47,614 nt of DNA from Dysgonamonadaceae bacterium (GCA_031267615.1 JAIRYM010000091.1:1-47614); one strand, 5' to 3'; counted from the first letter of the stretch, positions 9,099 to 18,860 are shown. The notes: generated by a model from the letters alone, not told the origin. Numbers and translations: made by a program.

Positions 9099-11219
9099 TT
9101 AATTAACACCTTTCCAGTAGGGACTCTGCAAAAGTTTCGTATTGTTAATCAATGCTTGAATATTTATCGGGAAGAAATAATCCTTCTCGCCCCATTGTAT
9201 CTGATACAGATTCTGCGGTATGTAATAATCATCCGGAATATCCGGCTGACGCAGGTGATCTAACGCAGGATTTGCCCCACGAACAGGCTTGTCATAATAT
9301 TTTGACAGTTCTTTCCATCGACGTATATCCCAAAAACGCACACCTTCAAAAGCAAACTCGTTAAGTCGTTCACGATGTATAATCTCGCGCAAACCGGCTC
9401 TGTTAAGCGGTTTTGCTTTAGTTGTAGCATCTTTACCATAAGTTTCCCAACTTTCAACGACTCCCTCAAGTCCTGTACGGGCACGCACAGAGTCGATCCA
9501 ATAATAAGCGGCACTATTTGCAAGTTCAGTTGCATCATTATCAAAATTACCATCATTTCCAATTTCATTCAATGCTTCAGCGTACATCAGATAAAGGTCT
9601 GCCAAACGAATAATAGGAAATGGATATCTTTCCAGCAGTGCACCGCTTATTATGTTTTGTACCGTTATAGCATTTGCTATCTCATAATAAGAATCAATTG
9701 CCGCAAGTTTCTGCACCATATAACCGGTCGCAGGGAAACGTTCGACAATATTGAGATTGAAATTTCCATTCCATGTAACCCACATTCCAGCAGGCACAGA
9801 CGAAGTATTCGCCACAAAACCGGGCAATGCTCCGTAATAAAGAGAGAACGGATAGAGGATAGCGCCATAAAAACGGGGTTCGCGGTCGAAGTGCAAAGCA
9901 GCGGTATAACGGTTCAGTCCTGCCGCGACTACAGGATTTGTTGCAGCGGGCATAAACGCTCTGCCATCGAACTGCTTCCTTTTATACAAGCCTGCTGTAT
10001 CTGCAGACAATTGATACCAATCTTTGTCATCTTCAATAGGAATACCGTGTCCTGTATAGAATTGCTCAACCAGACTCAAAGTAGGAGCATAGTTGTGTTT
10101 CAGTTGTCCCCAACCCATACTCTGCACATTTGCCGATCCCAAAACAGGAATATTCGCTTCATGAATTTTATCACAACGGCGCTGGTCGCCCCAAATGATT
10201 TCAGTATTATATTCCCATTTATGAGTTACAGCTCCACGCACTTGAGACGCGTTGATGATAGTATCATTTACGAGAGAAATGTCGAGAATTTCAGTCGGGT
10301 GTGCATCTCTGAAATTATAGAGTTTGCGTCCTTTCGCTTCTGCTTCTTGTATTGCAATATTAAGCCAGTATGCCGCAGTATCCCATTTTGCTGCTTTATA
10401 TTCAGGAAACAAGTCTGTTCCTGAATAACCCGGCGCCTGTCTTGCTTCTTCGTTCCCGTTGAACAGCGGACTTGCAGCATAAGTAAGCACTTCAGCCTTC
10501 AAGGCAAGACAGATAACACGGTCGGGCTTACCTGCTTCATTTCGAACCACCATCAATGTGGTGTCTTCCATAATTGCCGCTGCCGCATCAAGCCAATTAC
10601 AAATATAATGAACTACTGTGTCTATTGGTTCACGAATTTGCATCTTTAGGTCATCGTCATCATGAAGTTCTACATTTACATCGCGTATAACAGGGATAGG
10701 TCCATACATTCGCATCAGCCAAAAATGATAATATGCTTTCAGGAACTGCACCTGCGCTATCCAATAATTTCTTTCATCTTGATATAAGTCATAAGGTTCT
10801 TCGCTTTTCGCCAAGAAGATGTTACAGTCACGTAATGCGGTAAACAGAGCTTTTCCTCCGTTTACATTTCCATCCTTTCCAAACGATTTTGCTGTAAAAT
10901 AATTTGGTGAAGGATCTTGAGGGTCATTTTTTCCAAACGGAATTTTTCTCCATAAAGATAAATTAATACCTGAGGAATTATCGAAAAACCACACTTCATC
11001 GCCCCCTACAAGAGCAGGGTTAGCTTCGGTATTGCCATGATCGGGCATAAACGAATAGAGTCCAACCAAAAACTTCTGCGCCTCTGCCCTATTCTTAAAA
11101 GCATCGTCGAGAGTCGGAAAATCGTCAGGTACAACGTCAAGAAAATCGCTGCACGAAACCGCCGCCAAAAGTGGTACTAACAATAGATACTTTTTAAATT
11201 TATTTAAATATGTTTTCAT
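9099..11219 (-). CDS. RagB/SusD family nutrient-uptake outer membrane lipoprotein
   Basis: AAVSCSDFLDVVPDDFPTLDDAFKN, FLKAYYHFWLMRMYGPIPVI, LRLADLYLMYAEALNE, ERLNEFAFEGVRFWDIRRW. Confidence 0.95.
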   Translation of the reverse strand: MKTYLNKFKKYLLLVPLLAAVSCSDFLDVVPDDFPTLDDAFKNRAEAQKFLVGLYSFMPDHGNTEANPALVGGDEVWFFDNSSGINLSLWRKIPFGKNDPQDPSPNYFTAKSFGKDGNVNGGKALFTALRDCNIFLAKSEEPYDLYQDERNYWIAQVQFLKAYYHFWLMRMYGPIPVIRDVNVELHDDDDLKMQIREPIDTVVHYICNWLDAAAAIMEDTTLMVVRNEAGKPDRVICLALKAEVLTYAASPLFNGNEEARQAPGYSGTDLFPEYKAAKWDTAAYWLNIAIQEAEAKGRKLYNFRDAHPTEILDISLVNDTIINASQVRGAVTHKWEYNTEIIWGDQRRCDKIHEANIPVLGSANVQSMGWGQLKHNYAPTLSLVEQFYTGHGIPIEDDKDWYQLSADTAGLYKRKQFDGRAFMPAATNPVVAAGLNRYTAALHFDREPRFYGAILYPFSLYYGALPGFVANTSSVPAGMWVTWNGNFNLNIVERFPATGYMVQKLAAIDSYYEIANAITVQNIISGALLERYPFPIIRLADLYLMYAEALNEIGNDGNFDNDATELANSAAYYWIDSVRARTGLEGVVESWETYGKDATTKAKPLNRAGLREIIHRERLNEFAFEGVRFWDIRRWKELSKYYDKPVRGANPALDHLRQPDIPDDYYIPQNLYQIQWGEKDYFFPINIQALINNTKLLQSPYWKGVN

Positions 11220-11255
11220 ACATTTATATTTTTTATTTGTTAATATTTAATTAGT

Positions 11256-14200
11256 TTAAAGGGTCAAGTTTAAACCAACGTTCCACACACGCTGCAATGG
11301 ATAGTTAAGTCCATTGCTGGCTAATTCCACATCCCAAAACTTGAATTTGCTGAATAGCAACAGATTGGTGCCACTCACATAAAGGCGCAATGAGCCTACT
11401 CGCATTTTCTTTGTCCATTTATCCGGCAATGAGTAACCGAGTTCAAGACTCTTAAAACGAAGATATGAATTATCATACATCCAAAATGTACTTGGAGTGC
11501 CCTCTTCATCCTTGTCGTTCATCCAGTTGTTCGAAAATTGTGATTCTGAACTTGCAAGGCGAGGCCAGCGAGCATACGGATTAGGATTTGCTTCCGACCA
11601 GTAGTCGTCTGCAATAAATTGCGCCAAACCTGTTTCATACAATTTGTTGTCTTCGTTTGTTGGTCCATGTATGATAAACGGCGCCATCTTCTGGCTGTTG
11701 ATAAACAGTGAAGCGCGATCTGAACCCTGGAAAAATGCAGAAAGGTCAATTCCCTTGTAACCTATTGAGAAACCGAAACCATAGTTGATTTCAGGTGTTG
11801 TCGGATAACCTATACCCGTTTTGTCCAAATCGTTAATAGTTCCATCTCCATTCAAATCTTTATACATTATATCACCCGGCATTGCACCCGACTGATAGGC
11901 TGAAGAAGGGTCGCCATCGATTCCATTATAATATTCTATTTCAGCATTATCAATAAACAAACGTTCAGCAATATAACCCATTCTTTGCTTTGTTGTCATT
12001 CCTACATGCGAGCGCCACGGCGAGCCAAGTTCTGCATATCCTGCTTCTTCATAAACGGCAAAAGTTGAATGAGCAAAAGTGAAGTTCCCTCGCGCTGTTA
12101 GCCACCAATCTTTACTAAACGACTGATTATAGTCCAAAGAAATATCAATACCTTCCGTATCAGCCTCTCCTGAATTAACATACGGCACTGACCACAAACC
12201 CATTGTAACAGAAATATCTGAACGTGGTTGAAGAATATTCACACGATGTTCTTTATAGATGTCAGCCAAGATATTAACTTTATTAAAAAATCCAAGTTCG
12301 ATACCGAGGTTGTGCTTATAAGCAATTTCCCATGTAATGCTTTCGTTTTTATATGCATTGATTTTAACGCCTTTCTTGTCTTTTCCCCAACCGTTGAAAG
12401 TATATCCATACGAAAAATCGCCTTCAGGCAATCTTGCATCATCACTGTTAAGAGAAACATTTTCGAGATAGAAAAATCTTTGGTCACCAATAGCGTCGTT
12501 ACCTACAAGTCCGTATGAGTAACGTAATTTCAACATAGAAATTTTGTCTTTAATGGGGGTCCAGAATTTTTCATTAGAAATTAGATAGCCTGCACCAAGA
12601 GAAGGGAAGAAGCCCCAGCGATGTTTTGCTGCAAATTTTTCGGAACCGTTATAACCAAAGTTTAATTCAACGATATAACGCAAGTCATAATCATAAGTGA
12701 AACGTCCGGCAAGTCCGAGGTTACGTTCCGGCAAGGATTCAAAGAATTTGCCTTCCTCTGCATCGCCTGTCTGACGGTTTCGCCCTGTTGCAACAAGCAT
12801 ACCACTCACATTGTGGATATCAAAATTATTTGCATAGTTCAATGACGCTTCACCGTACATTATGCCCTGCACCCCTTTACTTTCCGGCTTATACGTAAGA
12901 TAGTCACGTCCTTTATCAGGGTTGATTTCTTCCAGAAAAACATCGTTGGTATAAATAGAAGAAAAAGCAGTATAGTAGAATGGCTCTTTGGAACGCACCA
13001 GCGCATATTGTGCATTTCGCGTTGCATTAACCAAAGCGCGTCCGGAAAGTCCTTTCATAATACCGCTAAGATCCTGTTTCAGTTCAAATTGAGCCATCAA
13101 CGAAGAAGTGCTGCTTGTTCTGTAACCACGCAACATCTCTGCATAAGGGTTCATATAAGGATTACTTGCAGCCATAAAATCATTTCCAAACAGGATATGG
13201 CTTGCATTAGCATAACTGCCTTTCACATGAATTATTTCCTCTTCTCCAAGTTCGTTTTGTCCTATGAAAGTTCCTGTACCATAATCCGACGGATAGTAGG
13301 CAGGAAAACGAACAGGCGAAACTTGCAAAATTTTTGAATAGAGGTCATTACCGCCAGCCATAGGTCCTTGATAGTCATCAAAACCGCCGTGCAAACGAAC
13401 TGCCATTGAAGTAGTCGGGGTAATGTCGATATTGATATTCGAGTGAAGTGTATATTTCTTGTAGTTCACATTGTTGTCGAAATCACTGCGTGTTTCTTTT
13501 TTCAGAATACCGTTATCATTGGCAAACGAACCCGAAACATAATAGCGTGCAACTTTGCCGCCACCGGAAACGCTCATATTAACTCGCTGGTTGGTTGCTA
13601 CATCTTTGATTAGCATATCCATCCAGTCGGTATAGGGATAAAGGTAGGTATCTACTGAAGACGGGTCTTCAATACCTCTTAATACTTCTTGTATATATGC
13701 TCTAGGATAAACCAATCGTCGCGTTCTGCTTCCTGTTTGAGAAATAGCCCTTGTTGAATATGCCTCGTTAGCCATATTCATATAGTCGGCAGCGCCTGCC
13801 ATCTCTAATTTGCTGGTAGGAGAAGACCAACCGTTTTCTACACGGAAATTAACACGGGATTTTCCTTCTTTACCTTCTTTTGTAGAGATGAGGATGACAC
13901 CGTTAGCGCCTCGTGCGCCGTAAATTGCGGTTGCAGTAGCATCTTTTAACACCGAAAACGACTGCAAATCATCAGGATGAAGTTTTGCCAAATCATCTTT
14001 GCTCACTTCAATGTTGTCGATAAGAATCAGAGGGTCAACTTTTCCTGTTCCAAACGATGTAACGCCTCGTATAAAAAAGTCTGCATTAGATTCTGCGCCC
14101 GGCTCGCCTGAAGTCTGATAAGAAATCATACCTGCGATACGTCCTGCAAATGATGTGGTAAGATTACTGCTCGGAACACGCAAATCTTTCGTATCCACAC

Positions 14201-14624
14201 TCTGTATAGAACCAATCACTCTTTCCTTCTTTTGTTTAGCAAAGCCGACAACAGTAAATTCGTCAAGTTCATTTACCTGTTCTTCCATCACAATAATAAG
14301 GCTGGACTGTCCTGTATAGGTAATTTCCTTATTCGCCATACCAAGCGAAGATGCAACCAACTTTGTACCGCTAACAACATTAGTCATCTCAAAATTACCG
14401 TCATCATCGGCAGCAACACCTCTCGTACTCCCGACAACATTAATAAGAACGCCCGGAATGCCGTCTCCGTTCATATCAACTACACGTCCTTTTAAATTTG
14501 ATCCTTCCTGTGCGAATACAGAAGTGGAACCAAGTAGAAAAACAGCACACAACAGGAATATAAAGGTTCGTATCCCTCCTGAATGCAACAGTTTTCCAAT
14601 CAAGATTTTTAATTTTACTCTCAT
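11256..14624 (-). CDS. SusC/RagA family TonB-linked outer membrane protein
   Basis: LKGRVVDMNGDGIPGVLINVVGSTRG (CarboxypepD_reg-like), plug SFAGRIAGM...VLKDATATAIYGARGANGVILISTKEG, barrel to RVWNVGLNLTL. Confidence 0.95.
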   Translation of the reverse strand: MRVKLKILIGKLLHSGGIRTFIFLLCAVFLLGSTSVFAQEGSNLKGRVVDMNGDGIPGVLINVVGSTRGVAADDDGNFEMTNVVSGTKLVASSLGMANKEITYTGQSSLIIVMEEQVNELDEFTVVGFAKQKKERVIGSIQSVDTKDLRVPSSNLTTSFAGRIAGMISYQTSGEPGAESNADFFIRGVTSFGTGKVDPLILIDNIEVSKDDLAKLHPDDLQSFSVLKDATATAIYGARGANGVILISTKEGKEGKSRVNFRVENGWSSPTSKLEMAGAADYMNMANEAYSTRAISQTGSRTRRLVYPRAYIQEVLRGIEDPSSVDTYLYPYTDWMDMLIKDVATNQRVNMSVSGGGKVARYYVSGSFANDNGILKKETRSDFDNNVNYKKYTLHSNINIDITPTTSMAVRLHGGFDDYQGPMAGGNDLYSKILQVSPVRFPAYYPSDYGTGTFIGQNELGEEEIIHVKGSYANASHILFGNDFMAASNPYMNPYAEMLRGYRTSSTSSLMAQFELKQDLSGIMKGLSGRALVNATRNAQYALVRSKEPFYYTAFSSIYTNDVFLEEINPDKGRDYLTYKPESKGVQGIMYGEASLNYANNFDIHNVSGMLVATGRNRQTGDAEEGKFFESLPERNLGLAGRFTYDYDLRYIVELNFGYNGSEKFAAKHRWGFFPSLGAGYLISNEKFWTPIKDKISMLKLRYSYGLVGNDAIGDQRFFYLENVSLNSDDARLPEGDFSYGYTFNGWGKDKKGVKINAYKNESITWEIAYKHNLGIELGFFNKVNILADIYKEHRVNILQPRSDISVTMGLWSVPYVNSGEADTEGIDISLDYNQSFSKDWWLTARGNFTFAHSTFAVYEEAGYAELGSPWRSHVGMTTKQRMGYIAERLFIDNAEIEYYNGIDGDPSSAYQSGAMPGDIMYKDLNGDGTINDLDKTGIGYPTTPEINYGFGFSIGYKGIDLSAFFQGSDRASLFINSQKMAPFIIHGPTNEDNKLYETGLAQFIADDYWSEANPNPYARWPRLASSESQFSNNWMNDKDEEGTPSTFWMYDNSYLRFKSLELGYSLPDKWTKKMRVGSLRLYVSGTNLLLFSKFKFWDVELASNGLNYPLQRVWNVGLNLTL

Positions 14625-14765
14625 AAAAAACAAATTAAGTTACAAAATTCTTAAAATTTATCACGATATTAAGTTCAAAATAGCTGCAAATATAACTGTT
14701 TTTTCCTTATTACAAAATTTTTATTGAGTTTTTAACATAAGAATTGTGAATTTTATAGAAAATCT

Positions 14766-14807
14766 CAATAAAAACCGACAGTCATGTTAAAAATGCAGCT
14801 GTCGGTT
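14766..14807 (-). terminator. Rho-independent terminator after the DUF2490-like gene
   Basis: Minus strand AACCGACAG-N17-CTGTCGGTT (perfect 9-bp stem) followed by T-run. Confidence 0.6.
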
Positions 14808-14841
14808 AAAGGAATTATTAAATTTTTTCTGAACCTAATAA

Positions 14842-15540
14842 TCAAAACTTCATTTTATACGATGCGCCGAGATAAATCACGCGCGGGTCGTCGTATTTAA
14901 GATACTCGTCCCAGCGAACAAATAAGTCGATGGAATTAGTCAGATTAAACTTGTATGTCGTACATGCCTGAATACGCAACCTGACGAAATCATAGTGGGT
15001 CTCGTAATCATTGAGATTTGTAGAAAAATCGCACGAAAGCGACTCGCCCCACCGCGCCCCCATCTGGTGATAGGATACTTCAAACTTGTTTTTCAGTACG
15101 TAACGCGGATTGATACGATATATACCTCTGCTCTCGTCGCGAATTGTCGATTGCACTCGCCCGCGCCACGATACATCCCACTGCCGGTCAAGTGGCTGCT
15201 TATATATCAGGTTAAAGTAAAATCTGTTACGCGCTTCGTAGTGATAATCACCGTTCCACAAATAAATGAAAGCATAATAGAGACCTGCTTTCAGTCGTCC
15301 AGGTATTAGCGGATAGTTCAGTCCGACGGAAGTAACGCTGCGGTCGAAACCGACAGGATTGTTATTTCCGAGGAATCGCAGTTCTTCTTCCACTCCTAAA
15401 CTTATCGGACGGCGATATGTAAATTCCGCCAAATCCTTCTCTCCTTCATACGACATCGACAATCCGCCCTGTGTTGCCCGCGACTGCGCCACAGCCAAGA
15501 CAGGGAATATAAGCGCGATGTACAACATAATTTTTTTCAT
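14842..15540 (-). CDS. DUF2490-like outer-membrane beta-barrel protein
   Basis: Signal peptide MKKIMLYIALIFPVLAVAQS; alternating beta-barrel pattern, YKMKF terminal aromatic; ATG overlaps the preceding stop region. Confidence 0.65.
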   Translation of the reverse strand: MKKIMLYIALIFPVLAVAQSRATQGGLSMSYEGEKDLAEFTYRRPISLGVEEELRFLGNNNPVGFDRSVTSVGLNYPLIPGRLKAGLYYAFIYLWNGDYHYEARNRFYFNLIYKQPLDRQWDVSWRGRVQSTIRDESRGIYRINPRYVLKNKFEVSYHQMGARWGESLSCDFSTNLNDYETHYDFVRLRIQACTTYKFNLTNSIDLFVRWDEYLKYDDPRVIYLGASYKMKF

Positions 15541-15542
15541 AA

Positions 15543-16289
15543 TCACGAAAACTTTGTTACGTGGTCTATTGTATTGATTTCTTTACTCGAAGAATTGTAA
15601 TACACTTTCAGAAATGCCACGTCTCGAAGAAAGTCTATATGTCCAACTTCTATTCTGATGACGTCAAGTCCTGTGCGCTGTTTTACATCGACAAGCAAGT
15701 CGTTGTATTTTTCCGGAGTAACAAGGTTGATTTTCTCATACAGAACGATTTTTGTGGCATTCTGATGCAGAAATTTTGTACCTTCAAGAACTATAACAAA
15801 AAGCAGGAAAAGTATGTTTGCCACAATTACTGAAATAAACGGGATTATAGACGAAAGTCCGTTCACTGCAGAAAGAGCAATGATGACAAACAGGTAGGTC
15901 ATATCCCGTACTTGCAGCGATTCTGTTCTGTATCGTATCATTCCGAATACGGCAAACAGACCGAGAGCGATACCTGCACTCATCGACATTGCCTGCAACA
16001 CGTAGAGCAACAGGAAAATCGACACGCTAAACAGCATAAAAGTAAAATAATAGTCTGTGTTACGGCTCTTTTTATAATAAAAATATTGAACGATGATCCA
16101 TGCAAACAGTATATTGACGAAGAACGAAACGAGTAACATACCGAAGTGCGGAATTTCAAACGGGAAATAGCCTCCGTTTGCTGTGCTTCCGCAAATCTGT
16201 TCAATTGTTTTGTCGTAGAAAGGAGTCATCTTATTCCTTGCTACATTTTCGGCGGCAATCGCCGCATCAATGATATCTCCCTGTATCAT
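15543..16289 (-). CDS. DUF4956 domain-containing membrane protein
   Basis: Four TM helices with ALGLFAVFGMIRYRTESLQVRDMTYLFVIIALSAVNGL signature, C-terminal soluble domain. Confidence 0.85.
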   Translation of the reverse strand: MIQGDIIDAAIAAENVARNKMTPFYDKTIEQICGSTANGGYFPFEIPHFGMLLVSFFVNILFAWIIVQYFYYKKSRNTDYYFTFMLFSVSIFLLLYVLQAMSMSAGIALGLFAVFGMIRYRTESLQVRDMTYLFVIIALSAVNGLSSIIPFISVIVANILFLLFVIVLEGTKFLHQNATKIVLYEKINLVTPEKYNDLLVDVKQRTGLDVIRIEVGHIDFLRDVAFLKVYYNSSSKEINTIDHVTKFS

Positions 16290-16291
16290 AA

Positions 16292-17053
16292 TTATTTTTG
16301 TAATAGTTTGTTAATTAGTTGAATTTTACGTTTAAATCTGTTATACTTGCAGCCGGGATTGGTAAGTACCATCCCGATGCAATACTTACTGAAAGAACTC
16401 CGTTTGATTCGCAGTTCCCGCAAGATTTCGGCAAAGTCTGAACGTTGCCATCCATCTTGTTTGAGTTCGAGAATCATTGCATCGTTGAGCGTAGTTTTTT
16501 CCTGCGTTACACAGTTGAAGAAAGAAAGTCCGGTGTCGATAGTGATTCTTTCTGTAGCCTTTCTGTTAACAAAAGTCATCCTTTGAAAATTGTTTTCCAA
16601 AACAGGCTCAAGCATAGTTGTCGGAAAAAGAGAGTTGTCATCGAGAAATTTCAGTCCATCGGCAAGTCCGTCTATTGTTTCTACGTGCGAAACGGGCGAA
16701 GGTATGCGCTTTTTACTTGTTCTGCCTTTGTTATTCTTATTCTTGATTTCGAGAAATGCAAGCCTTGAATCAATGTATGAACGAATCCTTATCTTTTGAC
16801 GATTCAATTTACCGTTTTGGTGCATTTTCAAAAAATCAAGAGCCTTTGTGTCGAAATATTGCGTAGCGTAGTTTGCAATCCGCTTGTCGCCAATTATTTG
16901 CACCTTAAACTTTGCTTGCATCAGCGACAAAATTTTGGGCAAAAGAGCAACATTAGCTACATATTTCGTATCAATACGGTCCATCAGACGAATGTGCGAC
17001 ATCTCGTCCAATGTGATAACAGCCATATCATTTAGACTTGAAGGCGTACTCAT
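16292..17053 (-). CDS. polyphosphate polymerase (VTC) domain-containing protein
   Basis: RIDTKYV, YATQYFDT, HQNGKLNRQKIRIRSYIDSRLAFLEIKNKNNKGRTSKKRI, MILELKQDGW: VTC tunnel residues. Confidence 0.88.
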   Translation of the reverse strand: MSTPSSLNDMAVITLDEMSHIRLMDRIDTKYVANVALLPKILSLMQAKFKVQIIGDKRIANYATQYFDTKALDFLKMHQNGKLNRQKIRIRSYIDSRLAFLEIKNKNNKGRTSKKRIPSPVSHVETIDGLADGLKFLDDNSLFPTTMLEPVLENNFQRMTFVNRKATERITIDTGLSFFNCVTQEKTTLNDAMILELKQDGWQRSDFAEILRELRIKRSSFSKYCIGMVLTNPGCKYNRFKRKIQLINKLLQK

Positions 17054-17549
17054 AATCTTTTACTGAATACAGTTTACCGTCAGGATTATAGTTGAATTGC
17101 TTTTTCTTTCTAAGGACGTCTTTCAAATTATAGTATTCGTACTTACGAACTCTGATAAGTTTGTTTTTGTCGTCATAAACTCTTTCTTCGGTGATTTTTC
17201 CTGTTGCCTTGTCGTATTGATAAGTTATTCTTTCTGTAACTATACCCCAGGCATTGTATTCTTTTTCTTCTACTTTGTAGCCGTCCTCATCCCAGACAGA
17301 ATAGTGGTCAATCCAAGGTTTTCCACCATTTGCAAGCCTGTTGTTTTCTGTTACCGCCAAATTGCCTTTTGCTGCCTTGCGTTCTTCGGGCGTCATTATA
17401 AAGGCATTAGCACGCTGTTGAGCAACGGCTTGTTGTACCGTATCAGTCGATTGAGGATTTTGAGAATGTGCCGCTCCTATCCCTACGAAAGATGCAACAA
17501 CTCCTGCAAAAGATTTCTGTAAAAATTCTTTTCTTGAAATATTATTCAT
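17028..17549 (-). CDS. Tat-like signal, YwqK/YD-like repeat secreted protein
   Basis: MNNISRKEFLQKSFAGVVASFVGIGAAHS (Tat-like); YKVEEKEYNAWGIVTERITYQYDKATGKITEERVYDDKNKLIRVRKYEYY tandem motif. Confidence 0.6.
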   Translation of the reverse strand: MNNISRKEFLQKSFAGVVASFVGIGAAHSQNPQSTDTVQQAVAQQRANAFIMTPEERKAAKGNLAVTENNRLANGGKPWIDHYSVWDEDGYKVEEKEYNAWGIVTERITYQYDKATGKITEERVYDDKNKLIRVRKYEYYNLKDVLRKKKQFNYNPDGKLYSVKDYEYAFKSK

Positions 17550-17551
17550 AT

Positions 17552-18370
17552 TTAACGTTTTAGATTTTTCCAAATCGTAATACTTAATGAATCTGTACCG
17601 TCATCCTTAAGAGGAGGATAATATTTGTACGGCTCGCCGACAACAACAGTCTGTGCATCGGTTTTAGTTTCAACATTTCTGGCGTCGAAATATACTGATG
17701 ATTTAACTTCCGTAATTGCATAAACCTGATACTCTTGATTGGGACGCAGTTCTTTGAACATAAATACTCCGTCGCCTCTGGTATCGGCAAAAGACACGCT
17801 GTCGGAAGGATTGGCAATGTAAACACGCGCTGCTACAGCAGGGATTGAATCATAATATTTTCCTGCAATTCTTACCTGTATATTTGTGCCTATATTGTTG
17901 CAATATCTGATCCACACTTTTCCTTTAATCATTGCGGTATTGTAAATATCGCCTTTGTGATAATAAATAGGCTCAGCTTTGACAGTGCCGGAAGAACCTG
18001 CTTTCACATTTACCATTTCGGGTGTTTGATTTCTGAATTTGTCTTCCGAAACACAATAAACGCGATAATCGCCCTTGCGAAGATAATCAAAACGGTAGTA
18101 ACCGTCAGGACCTGTGTCGACGTCGTCAAGCACCTGATTGTCATCCTTTGCAGTAATGTAAACTTTCGTTCCATATTTACCGTCTTTCAGAGTATCTGTG
18201 CGAAACGAATAATTATCATCGAAATGCACCACTTCATACACGTAGCCTTCGATAGAAGCCTTTCCGCCAAAACCTTCATCTTCGTTACACGACACGAATG
18301 TTAGCGACGCTGTTACGAGCATCGCAAAAAGATAACCAAAACGTGATTTCATTTTGCTTAAATTTTTCAT
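17552..18370 (-). CDS. lipoprotein with carboxypeptidase-regulatory/SdrD-B-like domains
   Basis: Lipobox LTFVSCNED; ASIEGYVYEV...GPDGYYRFDYLRKGDYRVYCV and GDGVFMFKELRPNQEYQVYAI. Confidence 0.65.
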   Translation of the reverse strand: MKNLSKMKSRFGYLFAMLVTASLTFVSCNEDEGFGGKASIEGYVYEVVHFDDNYSFRTDTLKDGKYGTKVYITAKDDNQVLDDVDTGPDGYYRFDYLRKGDYRVYCVSEDKFRNQTPEMVNVKAGSSGTVKAEPIYYHKGDIYNTAMIKGKVWIRYCNNIGTNIQVRIAGKYYDSIPAVAARVYIANPSDSVSFADTRGDGVFMFKELRPNQEYQVYAITEVKSSVYFDARNVETKTDAQTVVVGEPYKYYPPLKDDGTDSLSITIWKNLKR

Positions 18371-18399
18371 AATTTTTTTTTACTTTTAATTTTTATATT

Positions 18400-18621
18400 T
18401 TAGTTTTTTACAAACAATTTTGTTTTTTTCCCTTGTCCGTTTCAACTGTCAGCAAATAAACACCTTTCAATAGACCTTTTGTATAGACGGCGTTTGCACC
18501 GTCTATACGGAACAGCGCTGTTCCGTTGATGCTGTTAACGGTATATCTTTGACTGTTAATGCGGTCGAAACGTTTAAAATATAGCCAACAGCCCGAGGAT
18601 AAACAAGATTTTCTTTGTCAT
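18400..18621 (-). pseudogene. remnant of a T9SS cargo gene (signal peptide plus CTD fragment)
   Basis: MTKKILFILGLLAIF* at 18621, then DRINSQRYTVNSINGTALFRIDGANAVYTKGLLKGVYLLTVETDKGKK(QNCL*); one extra A in the A7 tract would restore TKLFVKN*. Confidence 0.6.
18481..18526. repeat. adjacent palindromes inside the CTD remnant
   Basis: GTATAGACGG-cgtttgca-CCGTCTATAC (perfect 10-bp stem, 18481-18508), overlapping by 2 bp the perfect 20-bp palindrome ACGGAACAGCGCTGTTCCGT (18507-18526). Confidence 0.85.
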
Positions 18622-18735
18622 TTTTCTAATATGTGAGATTTATAGTTTATCAGGCATCTTTTGCCTTACGTTACTTCCAAATTTGCGGTTTTGTGTGTTC
18701 GTGTGATTTATGATATCAAGGTTTAAGGATATTAA

Positions 18736-18785
18736 AACGGTAAACCTGTTGCACGATGTATTTCTATCGTGCAACAGCTACCGTT
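18736..18785. repeat. large inverted repeat (hairpin 1)
   Basis: AACGGTA-aac-CTGTTGCACGAT-gtatttct-ATCGTGCAACAG-c-TACCGTT. Confidence 0.9.
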
Positions 18786-18792
18786 AATGAAA

Positions 18793-18820
18793 CTAATAGC
18801 AGTGTTGCCACTGCTATTAG
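18793..18820. repeat. large inverted repeat (hairpin 2)
   Basis: CTAATAGCAGTG-ttgc-CACTGCTATTAG, perfect 12-bp stem. Confidence 0.9.
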
Positions 18821-18860
18821 CGATAGGAAATAAGTTTTTTTTCACTTTTCAGTGATAATT

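Noticed and set aside
9375-10424. 349-aa plus-strand ORF
   Set aside because: Antisense to the well-supported SusD gene; Cys/Ile-rich low-quality translation without recognisable motifs.
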